Source: CAVYPR01 sp052145775 (GTDB taxonomy: Bacteria; Actinomycetota; Acidimicrobiia; Acidimicrobiales; RAAP-2). Taken from it: a stretch of 8,007 nucleotides of DNA. Under the pieces are notes generated by a model. That model searched no databases and was not told the origin of the DNA. It saw only the letters and a list, made by a program, of their open reading frames with translations. Shown here piece by piece: positions 1-5,969 of this stretch (position 1 is the first letter of the stretch; every line of letters begins with the position of its first letter). Position numbers and translations under genes: made by a program. The stretch lies in the NCBI GenBank assembly GCA_052145775.1, contig JBKQNY010000217.1, forward strand, positions 1 through 8,007, in the 5' to 3' direction.

Positions 1-1
1 C

Positions 2-835
2 TCGTGGGAGCGCGACGGCACCATCGAGGACATCGCCGCGCTGTCCCGGGCCGCCGAGCGTTTCGGCTACGACTACGTCACCTGCAGCGAGCACGTCATG
101 ATCCCGACCGAGGTGGCCGCCGTGCGCGGGTCGCGCTACTGGGACCCCCTGGCCACCTTCGGCTACCTGGCGGCGGTGACCACCCGCCTGCGCTTCGCCA
201 CCAACGTCGTGGTGCTCGGCTACCACCACCCCCTCGACATCGCCAAGCGCTACGGCACCCTCGACCAGGTGACCGGTGGCCGGGTGATCCTCGGCCTCGG
301 GGTGGGGTCGCTGGAGGAGGAGTTCGCCCTCCTCGGGGCACCGTTCTCCGACCGGGGGCCCCGGGCCGACGACGCCATCTCGGCCCTGCGGGCCTGCCTC
401 TCGCACCAGCGCCCCTCCTACGACGGCCCCTACTACCGCTTCGACGACGTGGTGGTCGACCCCTGCTGCCTCCAGGAGCCGGTGCCCCTGTGGATCGGGG
501 GCCGAACGGCCCGCTCGCTGCGCCGCGCCGTCGAGCTCGGTGACGGCTGGGTCCCTTTTGGCCTGGGGGCGCCCGACCTCGGGGCCCTGATCGCCGGGGC
601 CCGACAGACCCCGGCGTGGGCGGCCCGGGAGCGGCCGCTCGAGCTGGTGCTGCAGAACGGCCGGCCCGTCGACCCGCAGGGCGACCCGGCCGGGGCCCGC
701 AAGATCGCCGGCCGGCTGGTGGGGGCCGGCGCCACCTGCCTGCAGCTGCGCTTCGTCCACCACTCACGGGACCACTTCATCGAGCAGCTCGAGGCGATGG
801 CCGCACTGGTGGCGTCCGGCCTGGACGAGGGCTAG
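2..835 (+). CDS. LLM-class (luciferase-like) F420-dependent oxidoreductase, 5' end cut off
   Basis: The visible 277 residues are the body and C-terminus of a luciferase-like monooxygenase/F420-dependent oxidoreductase. The frame is open from base 2, and the first in-frame ATG (98) lies inside conserved sequence, so the true start is left of the window; about 15-30 residues are probably missing. Recognisable parts of the TIM-barrel family are EHV near visible residues 30-32, the TTRLRFATNVVVLGYHHP strand and loop (60-77), GGRVILGLGVGSLEEEF (92-108), and PLWIGGRTARSLRRAVELGDGW (162-183). The overall pattern resembles the Rv2161c-like (TIGR03619) subgroup. Members usually transfer hydride to or from coenzyme F420 in the cytoplasm; FMN use cannot be excluded, and the substrate is unknown. 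The gene ends with TAG only 6 nt from the convergent ACAD gene. A catabolic role next to acyl-CoA genes is plausible but inferred only from position. Confidence 0.9.
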   Translation, partial: SWERDGTIEDIAALSRAAERFGYDYVTCSEHVMIPTEVAAVRGSRYWDPLATFGYLAAVTTRLRFATNVVVLGYHHPLDIAKRYGTLDQVTGGRVILGLGVGSLEEEFALLGAPFSDRGPRADDAISALRACLSHQRPSYDGPYYRFDDVVVDPCCLQEPVPLWIGGRTARSLRRAVELGDGWVPFGLGAPDLGALIAGARQTPAWAARERPLELVLQNGRPVDPQGDPAGARKIAGRLVGAGATCLQLRFVHHSRDHFIEQLEAMAALVASGLDEG

Positions 836-841
836 CCCCGA

Positions 842-1924
842 TCAGAAGACCCCGGCGCCCTCGGCGATCCGCTCGCGCAGGAGCGTGCCCAGCCGCTGGC
901 GGTGGAAGGCGGCGTCACCGAAGCTCGACTGCTCGAACTGCGCCCGCTTCAAGAACAGGTGGAGGTCGTGCTCCCAGGTGAAGCCGATCCCCCCGTGCAC
1001 CTGCAGCCCCGAGGCCATCACCCGCTTGGAGGCGTCGGAGCACCACACCTTGGCGGTCGAGGCGGCGACGGTGGTGTCGGGGGCCCCGGCCGAGAGAGCC
1101 CAGGCGGCGTACCAGGTGGCCGAGCGCATCCCCTCCACATCGACCACCATGTCGGCGCAGCGGTGCTTGACGGCCTGGAAGCTGCCGATCGGCTGGCCGA
1201 ACTGCACCCGGTCCTTGGCGTACTGGGCGGCCATCTCGAGCACCCGCCCCGCCCCGCCCAGCATCTCGGCCGAGGTGCCGACCGCCCCGAAGTCGACCAG
1301 CGCCTCTTGGAGGTGGGGCCCGCCGAGGTGGATGGCCGGGGCCGACTCGAGCACCAGCCACGAGAGCGCCCGGGTGCCGTCCATGGCCGGCTCGGCCACC
1401 GGGCGGGCGCCGTGGGTGAGGTCGACGGCGAACACCGAGTGGCCGGCGCACACCACCGCCACGTCGGCCACCGCCGCCCCTTCGACCGGGCCGATCCGCC
1501 CCGAGAGCTTCCAGTGCTCGCCCGCCCCCTCGGCCTCCAGTGCGCCCGCGTGCTTGCTCCACGCCACGCAGCCGATCCGTTCGCCTCCGGCCAGGTCGGC
1601 CAGCCACTGCTCCTGGGGGTGGTCGGCCCGCGCCAGCAGGGTCACGGCCAGGAGGCTCGGCAGGAGGGGAACGGGGGCCGCGTGCCGGCCGACCTCTTCG
1701 AGGAGGACGGCGGCCTCCACCCACCCCAGCCCGATGCCCCCCTGGTCCTCGGGGAGGGCGATCCCCGGCCATCCCTGGTCGGCCATGTGTTGCCACAGGG
1801 CGCGGTCCACCAGCTCGCCGGAGTCCAGGTGGGCCCGGACGTGGTCGTGGTCGGAGCGGTCGTCGAGGAGGCTGCGGGCCGCCTCCTGCAGGGCCAGCTG
1901 GTCCTCGGAGAGCTCGAAATCCAT
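842..1924 (-). CDS. Acyl-CoA dehydrogenase family protein, short (beta-like) FadE subunit
   Basis: This 360-residue protein has an ACAD N-terminal helical start (MDFELSEDQLALQEAARSLL) and an ACAD C-terminal helical domain. That domain carries YAKDRVQFGQPIGSFQAVKH (235-254), whose Arg and FGQPIGSFQ residues normally contact FAD, and QVHGGIGFTWEHDLHLFLKRA (308-328). The middle beta domain lacks the usual TEPxxGSD flavin/substrate motif; the corresponding stretch around 118-125 reads GCVAWSKH. The C-terminal YEGT segment is also absent. Such degenerate FadE proteins in actinobacteria often form heteromers with a complete ACAD, as in cholesterol side-chain dehydrogenases (established for FadE26/27 and FadE28/29). 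The likely partner is the divergent gene starting at 1964. The ATG at 1924 is supported by the family's start and by a TACAAT hexamer 5 nt upstream; no Shine-Dalgarno is visible. The gene ends with TGA, 6 nt from the convergent oxidoreductase gene. Independent catalytic activity is doubtful. Confidence 0.9.
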   Translation of the reverse strand: MDFELSEDQLALQEAARSLLDDRSDHDHVRAHLDSGELVDRALWQHMADQGWPGIALPEDQGGIGLGWVEAAVLLEEVGRHAAPVPLLPSLLAVTLLARADHPQEQWLADLAGGERIGCVAWSKHAGALEAEGAGEHWKLSGRIGPVEGAAVADVAVVCAGHSVFAVDLTHGARPVAEPAMDGTRALSWLVLESAPAIHLGGPHLQEALVDFGAVGTSAEMLGGAGRVLEMAAQYAKDRVQFGQPIGSFQAVKHRCADMVVDVEGMRSATWYAAWALSAGAPDTTVAASTAKVWCSDASKRVMASGLQVHGGIGFTWEHDLHLFLKRAQFEQSSFGDAAFHRQRLGTLLRERIAEGAGVF

Positions 1925-1929
1925 GCGGC

Positions 1930-1935
1930 ATTGTA
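1930..1935 (-). promoter_or_regulatory. Putative -10 box (TACAAT) for the leftward ACAD gene, possibly leaderless
   Basis: On the minus strand TACAAT is followed by GCCGC and then the ATG at 1924. It matches the actinobacterial -10 pattern TANNNT and five of six bases of TATAAT, in an otherwise very GC-rich stretch. With only 5 nt between hexamer and start codon, transcription would begin at or beside the start codon, giving a leaderless mRNA. That fits the absence of a Shine-Dalgarno sequence. No convincing -35 box lies 16-18 nt upstream (CAGCTT at 17 nt). The call is inferred from motif and spacing only. Confidence 0.5.
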
Positions 1936-1937
1936 CG

Positions 1938-1946
1938 ACCGGCGGT
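1938..1946. promoter_or_regulatory. Short inverted repeat in the divergent promoter region, possible operator
   Basis: ACCG-G-CGGT is a perfect 9-nt inverted repeat centred at 1942, in the 39-nt gap between the divergent ACAD genes and just upstream of the leftward -10 box. A TetR-type regulator site is common between divergent catabolic genes, but four-base half-sites arise often by chance in such GC-rich DNA. No regulator gene is present in the window. Confidence 0.2.
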
Positions 1947-1963
1947 TATGCGAAGCTGACGCC

Positions 1964-3160
1964 GTGGACCTCACCCCCACCGCGGCGCAGGAGGGGTTCC
2001 GCGCCGATGTCCGGGCCTGGCTGGTGGCCAATCTGCCCTGGGAGTACGGCAAGGGCCTGCCGCCGCGCTTCGAGGACCTGGCCGAGGAGGTGGCTTTCCT
2101 GCGCGGCTGGCAGGCGTCGCTGGCCGAGGGAGGGTGGGTCGGGGTGGCCTGGCCCACCGAGTACGGCGGGCGCGGGGCGGGGGCCGTCGAGCACTTCATC
2201 GTCCAAGAGGAGCTGGCCCGGGCCCGGGCGCCCGAGATGGTGGGCCGCATCGGCCTCAACCTGGCGGCGCCGACGCTGCTCGCCCACGGCACCGAGGAGC
2301 AGAAGGCCCGCTGGCTGTCGCGGATCCGCACCGCCGAGGACCTGTGGTGCCAGCTCTTCAGCGAACCGGGCGCCGGCAGCGACCTGGCCGGGCTGTCCAC
2401 CCGGGCCACCCGCACCGACGGCGGCTGGCTGGTCAACGGCCAGAAGGTCTGGACGTCCTACGCGCAATTCGCCGACTGGGGCGTCTGCCTGGCGCGCACC
2501 GATACCGAGGCTCCCAAGCACAAGGGCATCTCGTACCTGGTCGTCGACATGCGCCAGCCCGGCGTCGAGGTCCGTCCCCTGGTGCAGCTGACCGGCGAGG
2601 CCGAGTTCAACGAGGTCTTCCTCTCCGACGTGTTCGTGCCCGAGGACCAGCTGATCGGCCCCGAGCACGAGGGCTGGCGGGTGGCCAACTCCACCCTCTC
2701 CCACGAGCGGGGCACCAACCCCCGCCAGCTCGTGATCCACATCCAGCTGCTCGAGGAGCTGCTCCGCCTGGCCCAGGAGAACGGCGCCTTCGACGACCGG
2801 CGGCTGCGGGCGGCGCTGGCCCAGGCCTACGTGGAGATCCGGCTGTTCCAGCTGCACAACCTGCGCAGCGTGAGCCGGCTGTCGCGCGGCCTCGACCCCG
2901 GTCCCGAGGGCAGCGCCCTCAAGCTCTACTGGAGTGAGATGTCCAAGCGGTTCCACGAGACGGCCATGGCCGTCCTCGGCGAGGCCGCCCCGCTGTGGAA
3001 AGGCGCCGAGGACAACCCCGGCGACGGACAGTGGCAGCGGTCGTGGCTCTACTACCAGGCCTCGTCGATCTGGGCCGGCACCAACGAAATCCAGCGAAAC
3101 GTGATCGGCGAGCGGGTTCTCGGGCTCCCCCGCGGGGCGGCGGCCAAGACCGTCCGCTGA
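1964..3160 (+). CDS. Acyl-CoA dehydrogenase (complete, alpha-like FadE)
   Basis: This 398-residue protein has the normal ACAD length and domain order. The N-terminal helical domain includes GWVGVAWPTEYGGRG (57-71). The beta domain has LFSEPGAGSD (131-140), the flavin/acyl-CoA motif, and WLVNGQKVWTS (155-165). The C-terminal helical domain ends in IWAGTNEIQRNVIGERVLGLPR (369-390). The usual YEGT catalytic Glu position is Ala (WAGT), while a Glu is present in LSHERGT (E248), where isovaleryl-CoA dehydrogenase-like and ChsE4-like enzymes carry their base. It should catalyse FAD-dependent alpha,beta-dehydrogenation of an acyl-CoA and pass electrons to ETF. GTG 1964 was chosen because the family homology begins at DLTPTAAQEGFRADVRAWL. 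TTG 1931 is in frame but would overlap the leftward promoter. No clear Shine-Dalgarno is visible. The same frame stays open leftward to about 902, antisense to the neighbour, so an over-long start is an easy annotation error. Confidence 0.92.
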   Translation: MDLTPTAAQEGFRADVRAWLVANLPWEYGKGLPPRFEDLAEEVAFLRGWQASLAEGGWVGVAWPTEYGGRGAGAVEHFIVQEELARARAPEMVGRIGLNLAAPTLLAHGTEEQKARWLSRIRTAEDLWCQLFSEPGAGSDLAGLSTRATRTDGGWLVNGQKVWTSYAQFADWGVCLARTDTEAPKHKGISYLVVDMRQPGVEVRPLVQLTGEAEFNEVFLSDVFVPEDQLIGPEHEGWRVANSTLSHERGTNPRQLVIHIQLLEELLRLAQENGAFDDRRLRAALAQAYVEIRLFQLHNLRSVSRLSRGLDPGPEGSALKLYWSEMSKRFHETAMAVLGEAAPLWKGAEDNPGDGQWQRSWLYYQASSIWAGTNEIQRNVIGERVLGLPRGAAAKTVR

Positions 3161-3167
3161 CCGTCGC

Positions 3168-3190
3168 GGCGCCGACCGGCCCCCGGTGCC
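3168..3190 (+). terminator. Weak GC-rich hairpin after the rightward ACAD gene
   Basis: ACCGG (3175-3179) pairs with CCGGT (3183-3187) around a CCC loop. GGC (3168-3170) can pair with GCC (3188-3190) across a 4-nt bulge. It begins 8 nt after the TGA at 3158-3160. There is no T-tract, so intrinsic termination is uncertain. In such GC-rich sequence a stem of this size can be chance. Confidence 0.25.
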
Positions 3191-3211
3191 CCGATGTTCC
3201 GCCTGCGTCGC

Positions 3212-3240
3212 TTGGGGTCACGGGCTGGATGGACAAGAAT
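3212..3240 (+). promoter_or_regulatory. Possible promoter for the VOC gene
   Basis: TTGGGG (3212-3217) and AAGAAT (3235-3240) are separated by 17 nt, and AAGAAT lies 6 nt before the ATG at 3247. The spacing matches a leaderless actinobacterial promoter, but the -10 lacks the conserved first T and the -35 matches only TTG. An independent promoter would fit the gene's different composition. This is a weak call. Confidence 0.25.
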
Positions 3241-3246
3241 GGCGCC

Positions 3247-3618
3247 ATGCTCGACCACGTTTCGATCCAGTGCGCCGATCCTTCGTCGAGCGCCGCCTTC
3301 TACGATGCCGTCCTCGCCCCGCTGGGGGGTGAGCGCGCGATGGAGTACGGACAGTCCGTCGGATTCGGCATCGCCGCCAAACCGGAGTTCTGGATCGGAC
3401 CTCAGGCGACGGGCGAGGGATTCCGAGAGAGCCACATCGCCTTCGTTGCTCCGGATCGCGCAGCCGTGCGGGCCTTCCACGATGCCGCGGTCCGCGTCGG
3501 AGCGAGCTCGCTCCATGAGCCCCGGGGGTGGCCGGAGTATCACCCCAACTACTACGCCGCCTTCGTTCGTGACCCCGATGGGAACAACGTCGAGGCCGTC
3601 TGCCACCTACCGGAGTAA
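3247..3618 (+). CDS. VOC-family (glyoxalase/bleomycin-resistance fold) protein
   Basis: This 123-residue single-domain protein of the vicinal oxygen chelate superfamily starts MLDHVSIQCADPSSSAAFYDAVLAPLG and carries KPEFWIG (45-51), SHIAFVAPDRAAVRAFHDAA (62-81) and YHPNYYAAF then DPDGNNVEAVCH (98-120). It is typical of the short glyoxalase-like proteins that dimerise to complete a metal site. His4, His63 and Glu116 are candidate ligands by position, not proven. The reaction is unknown: isomerase, dioxygenase, lyase and binding roles all occur in the fold. ATG 3247 was chosen because family members begin at the LDHVSI strand; in-frame ATG 3229 would add MDKNGA. Codon use differs clearly from the neighbours: about 24 of 123 codons end in A or T, including GGA, AAA, CGA and CTA, and the stop is TAA. 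This suggests separate acquisition. No functional link to the ACADs is evident. Confidence 0.88.
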   Translation: MLDHVSIQCADPSSSAAFYDAVLAPLGGERAMEYGQSVGFGIAAKPEFWIGPQATGEGFRESHIAFVAPDRAAVRAFHDAAVRVGASSLHEPRGWPEYHPNYYAAFVRDPDGNNVEAVCHLPE

Positions 3619-3659
3619 CCCTCTCCCGCCTGGGAAGCACGCGGGTGCCCTTTGCCGTT

Positions 3660-3706
3660 CCGGCGCCGAGCAATCGACGCCGGCACCGTGAGCGGCCCGG
3701 CACGGT
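3660..3706 (+). terminator. Tandem short stem-loops downstream of the VOC gene
   Basis: Two 6-bp inverted repeats lie almost back to back: CCGGCG...CGCCGG with a 12-nt loop (3660-3683) and ACCGTG...CACGGT with a 10-nt loop (3685-3706). They start 41 nt after the TAA at 3618. Neither is followed by a T-run. They could slow or end transcription from the VOC gene, but their loops are long and the call is tentative. Confidence 0.25.
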
Positions 3707-3750
3707 TCGCTCGCACGAGCCCGGGGAGCGACCATGCCCCCACGTCGGCC

Positions 3751-3781
3751 CGAGCAGCCTGCGGGCGCACCGCAGTGCTCG
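3751..3781 (-). terminator. Strong hairpin at the end of the leftward acyl-CoA operon
   Basis: CGAGCA (3751-3756) pairs with TGCTCG (3776-3781), and CTGCGG (3759-3764) pairs with CCGCAG (3770-3775). The result is a 12-bp stem with a 2-nt bulge (3757-3758) and a 5-nt loop (3765-3769). It begins 8 nt past the operon's final stop codon at 3790. There is no T-tract on either side, as is common for actinobacterial hairpins thought to act as terminators or 3' mRNA stabilisers. Being symmetric, it could serve both strands. Confidence 0.6.
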
Positions 3782-3789
3782 CCTCGACG

Positions 3790-4950
3790 TCAGCGCGGGC
3801 GGGGCAGGCCCAGCCCGCGCTGGGCGATGACGTTGCGCTGCACCTCGCTCGTCCCGCCGTAGGTGGTGGTGCCGAGGGCGAAGCGGAAGGCGTAGTCGGC
3901 GGCCCCCCCGGCCGGCGCGCTGGGGTCGCCCTTGCTGCGGATGCCGTCGGGGCCGAGCAGGTCGACGAAGTCGCCGGCCTGGCGGGTGATCGCCTCGGAG
4001 GCGAACAGCTTGGCCATCGAGCCCTCGACCCCGGGCAGGAGCCCCGCCGCCTGCATCCAGGCGCATCGCCGGGCCAGCAGCCGGCTCACCTCGACCTCGG
4101 CCGCCGCCCGCCCCAGCCGCGCCCGCACCCCCGGGTCCTCCGCCGGGGCCGGCCCCTCCTCGGTGGCCAAGGCCCAGCGCTCCATCGCCTCGAGCAGCGC
4201 GGCCGACCAGCCGCCCTGGGCGCCGGTCCGCTCGAAGGTGAGGATCAGCGTCATGACGTCCCACCCGCCATCGACCTCGCCGATGCGCATGCTGTCGTCG
4301 ACCCGCACGTCGTTGTAGAAGGTGAGGTTGGTCCGCTCACCTGACAGCGTGTAGACGGGCCGGATCTCGACGCCCTCCTGGCGGAGCGGGACCACGAAGG
4401 TGGTGAGGCCCTTGTGCTTGGCCACATCGGGGTTGGTGCGGGTGAGCATGAAGGCGTAGTCGGCCTCCTGCGCGTTGGTGGTGAACATCTTCGAACCGTT
4501 GATGACCCACTCGTCGCCGTCGCGCACCGCCCGGGTCTGGGCGGCCGCCACGTCGGAGCCGCACTCGGGCTCGGTGAAGCCGAGCACCATGATGATCTCG
4601 CCCCGCAGGGCTGGTGCGACGAACCGGCGCTTCTGCTCGTCGGTGCCGAGGTGCCGGACGACGTTGGCCACCATGAGGGTCGTGCCGACGCCGTAGGTGG
4701 GGGCGGCGGCCTTCTGGAACTCCTCGGAGAGGGCGATCATCTCCATCGGGTCCCGCCCCTGGCCCCCGTCCTCGACCGGCCACGCCGGGGCCAGCCAGCC
4801 CTGTTCGACGACCGACCGGTGGAAGTCCCAGTTGTGGTGGACGCCGGTGCGGTGGATCTGGTCGCGCACCTCGTCGGTGAGGGCCCGGTCGAGGAACTCA
4901 CGGACCTCGGCCCGGAAGGCGTCGCTGCGTTCGCCGAGTCGGAAGTCCAT
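3790..4950 (-). CDS. Acyl-CoA dehydrogenase (complete, alpha-like FadE), last gene of operon
   Basis: This 386-residue protein has all three ACAD domains. It carries GWLAPAWPVEDGGQGRDP (51-68) in the N-terminal helices, LGFTEPECGSD (123-133) and WVINGSKMFTTNAQEADYAF (148-167) in the beta domain, and TTYGGTSEVQRNVIAQRGLGLPR (362-384) at the end. The YEGT Glu is Gly here (YGGT), whereas E240 in LTFERTG sits at the alternative helix-G base position used by isovaleryl-CoA dehydrogenase-like and ChsE4-like enzymes. Expected activity is FAD-dependent alpha,beta-dehydrogenation of an acyl-CoA with ETF as electron acceptor, probably as the catalytic half of a heteromer with the gene just upstream. 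ATG 4950 matches the family start (MDFRLGERSDAF) and overlaps the preceding TGA by one base (TGATG), so translation is probably coupled. The frame remains open far upstream of this ATG in the wrong frame of its neighbour; that extension is not coding. Confidence 0.93.
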   Translation of the reverse strand: MDFRLGERSDAFRAEVREFLDRALTDEVRDQIHRTGVHHNWDFHRSVVEQGWLAPAWPVEDGGQGRDPMEMIALSEEFQKAAAPTYGVGTTLMVANVVRHLGTDEQKRRFVAPALRGEIIMVLGFTEPECGSDVAAAQTRAVRDGDEWVINGSKMFTTNAQEADYAFMLTRTNPDVAKHKGLTTFVVPLRQEGVEIRPVYTLSGERTNLTFYNDVRVDDSMRIGEVDGGWDVMTLILTFERTGAQGGWSAALLEAMERWALATEEGPAPAEDPGVRARLGRAAAEVEVSRLLARRCAWMQAAGLLPGVEGSMAKLFASEAITRQAGDFVDLLGPDGIRSKGDPSAPAGGAADYAFRFALGTTTYGGTSEVQRNVIAQRGLGLPRPR

Positions 4951-5969
4951 CACCGCACCCCCATGCCCAGCCGGCACGCCTCGGCCCGGGCGAACGCCGT
5001 GTCGGGCGCCCCGTATTGGGCAGGCCAGGCCTTGGCCCGGCGGTAGTAGAGCTGGATGTCGTACTCCATCATGAAGCCGTAGCCGCCGTGGTAGTGGAGG
5101 CTGTAGTAGCTGGCATCGCGGGCCGCGTCGGCCGAGAAGCCGAAGGCCAGGGCGGCCAGCTCGGCGAACCTGCCGGGTTCGGCGCCCGCCGCCCAGGACG
5201 CCTCCCGGGAGAGCAGCTCGGCCCCGTCCACCGCGGTCGCCGCGTCGGCCAGGCCGTGGGCCACCGCCTGGAAGGAGCCGATCGGCACCCCGAAGGCGTG
5301 ACGCTCCTTGGCGTAGTCGACCCCGATCTCGAGGGCGCGTCGGGCCAGCCCGACCAGGGCCCCGGCCATGAGCGCCAACCAGTCGTCGACGGCCGCGGCG
5401 TGTGCCCGGGCGGCGGCCGGGCCGGCCAGGATCTCGGTGGTCTCCCCCACCGCCACGTCGGCCACCGGCAGGGCGCCCAGGTTGGCCACCTGCGTGGCCG
5501 CCGACGCACAGTCGGCCACGAGGAGTCGGTCCCCGTCGAAGAAGACCACCCGGTCGGCCACGGCGCCGGCCGGCACCAGGTGGAGCATGCCCCGGCGGGG
5601 CGGGTGGAGGGCCACGGTCACGAGCTCGGCGCCCGGGAGCGCCCGCTCGAGCATCTCCCTGGCACCCCCGGTGGCCGCCCGGGCCAGCAGGCGCGCCGCG
5701 GTCTGGGACTCGATGAGCGGCGCGGACCCGAGGTGCCGGCCGTGCTGCTCGGCCACCAGGGCCAGGTCGAGCAGGGTGGCGCCCCACCCCCCCGATCCCT
5801 CGTCGACCGCCATCTCCACGACCCCGGTCTCGAGGAGGCGCTCCCAAAGCACCGCATCGAACCCCGACGGTTCGGCCGCCCGGACCCGCTCGCCGGTCGA
5901 CTCCTTGGCGTAGAGGGAGGAGAAGGTGTCGACCAGCTGCTGCTGCTCCTCGGAGAGGTTGAGGTCCAT
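4950..5969 (-). CDS. Acyl-CoA dehydrogenase family protein, short (beta-like) FadE subunit
   Basis: This 339-residue ACAD-like protein starts MDLNLSEEQQQLVDTFSSLY and shows a partial family pattern. It keeps DYAKERHAFGVPIGSFQAVAH (218-238), the FAD-contacting Arg/FG segment, and HYHGGYGFMMEYDIQLYYRRAKAW (292-315). It lacks the TEPxxGSD motif (the equivalent region near 117-131 reads VTVALHPPRRGMLHL) and the C-terminal YEGT element. It is shorter than the usual 380-400 residues, mostly in the beta domain. These are marks of the non-catalytic or half-site partner in heteromeric actinobacterial FadE complexes. ATG 5969 overlaps the upstream TGA by one base (TGATG), and AGGTGG (5974-5979) is a Shine-Dalgarno 4 nt before it. 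The downstream gene starts inside its stop codon, so the two subunits are probably made in matched amounts. Confidence 0.9.
   Translation of the reverse strand: MDLNLSEEQQQLVDTFSSLYAKESTGERVRAAEPSGFDAVLWERLLETGVVEMAVDEGSGGWGATLLDLALVAEQHGRHLGSAPLIESQTAARLLARAATGGAREMLERALPGAELVTVALHPPRRGMLHLVPAGAVADRVVFFDGDRLLVADCASAATQVANLGALPVADVAVGETTEILAGPAAARAHAAAVDDWLALMAGALVGLARRALEIGVDYAKERHAFGVPIGSFQAVAHGLADAATAVDGAELLSREASWAAGAEPGRFAELAALAFGFSADAARDASYYSLHYHGGYGFMMEYDIQLYYRRAKAWPAQYGAPDTAFARAEACRLGMGVR

Larger units (their letters stand above)
3619..3789. other. Gene-free convergent intergenic region with several inverted repeats
   Basis: This 171-nt stretch separates the 3' ends of the VOC gene and the leftward operon. 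I see no convincing coding sequence: open frames crossing it have no family resemblance. It holds at least three inverted repeats: CCGGCG/CGCCGG (3660-3665 with 3678-3683), ACCGTG/CACGGT (3685-3690 with 3701-3706), and the long stem at 3751-3781 listed separately. The sequence is slightly less GC-biased than the operon, like the VOC gene beside it. Bidirectional transcription termination is the simplest role. Confidence 0.6.

Noticed and set aside
829..838. Palindrome GGGCTAGCCC as an intrinsic terminator.
   Set aside because: As RNA it leaves only a 3-bp stem around a 4-nt loop and no T-tract follows.
902..3160. A single 752-residue rightward protein.
   Set aside because: The first 354 codons are antisense to a well-recognised ACAD gene, have no family resemblance and look like composition-driven open frame. 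The real ACAD starts at GTG 1964.
3218..4264. Leftward 348-codon open frame covering the VOC gene and the intergenic region.
   Set aside because: It is Arg/Gly/Ala-rich without a recognisable domain, and it lies opposite a clear VOC gene and in the wrong frame of the ACAD.
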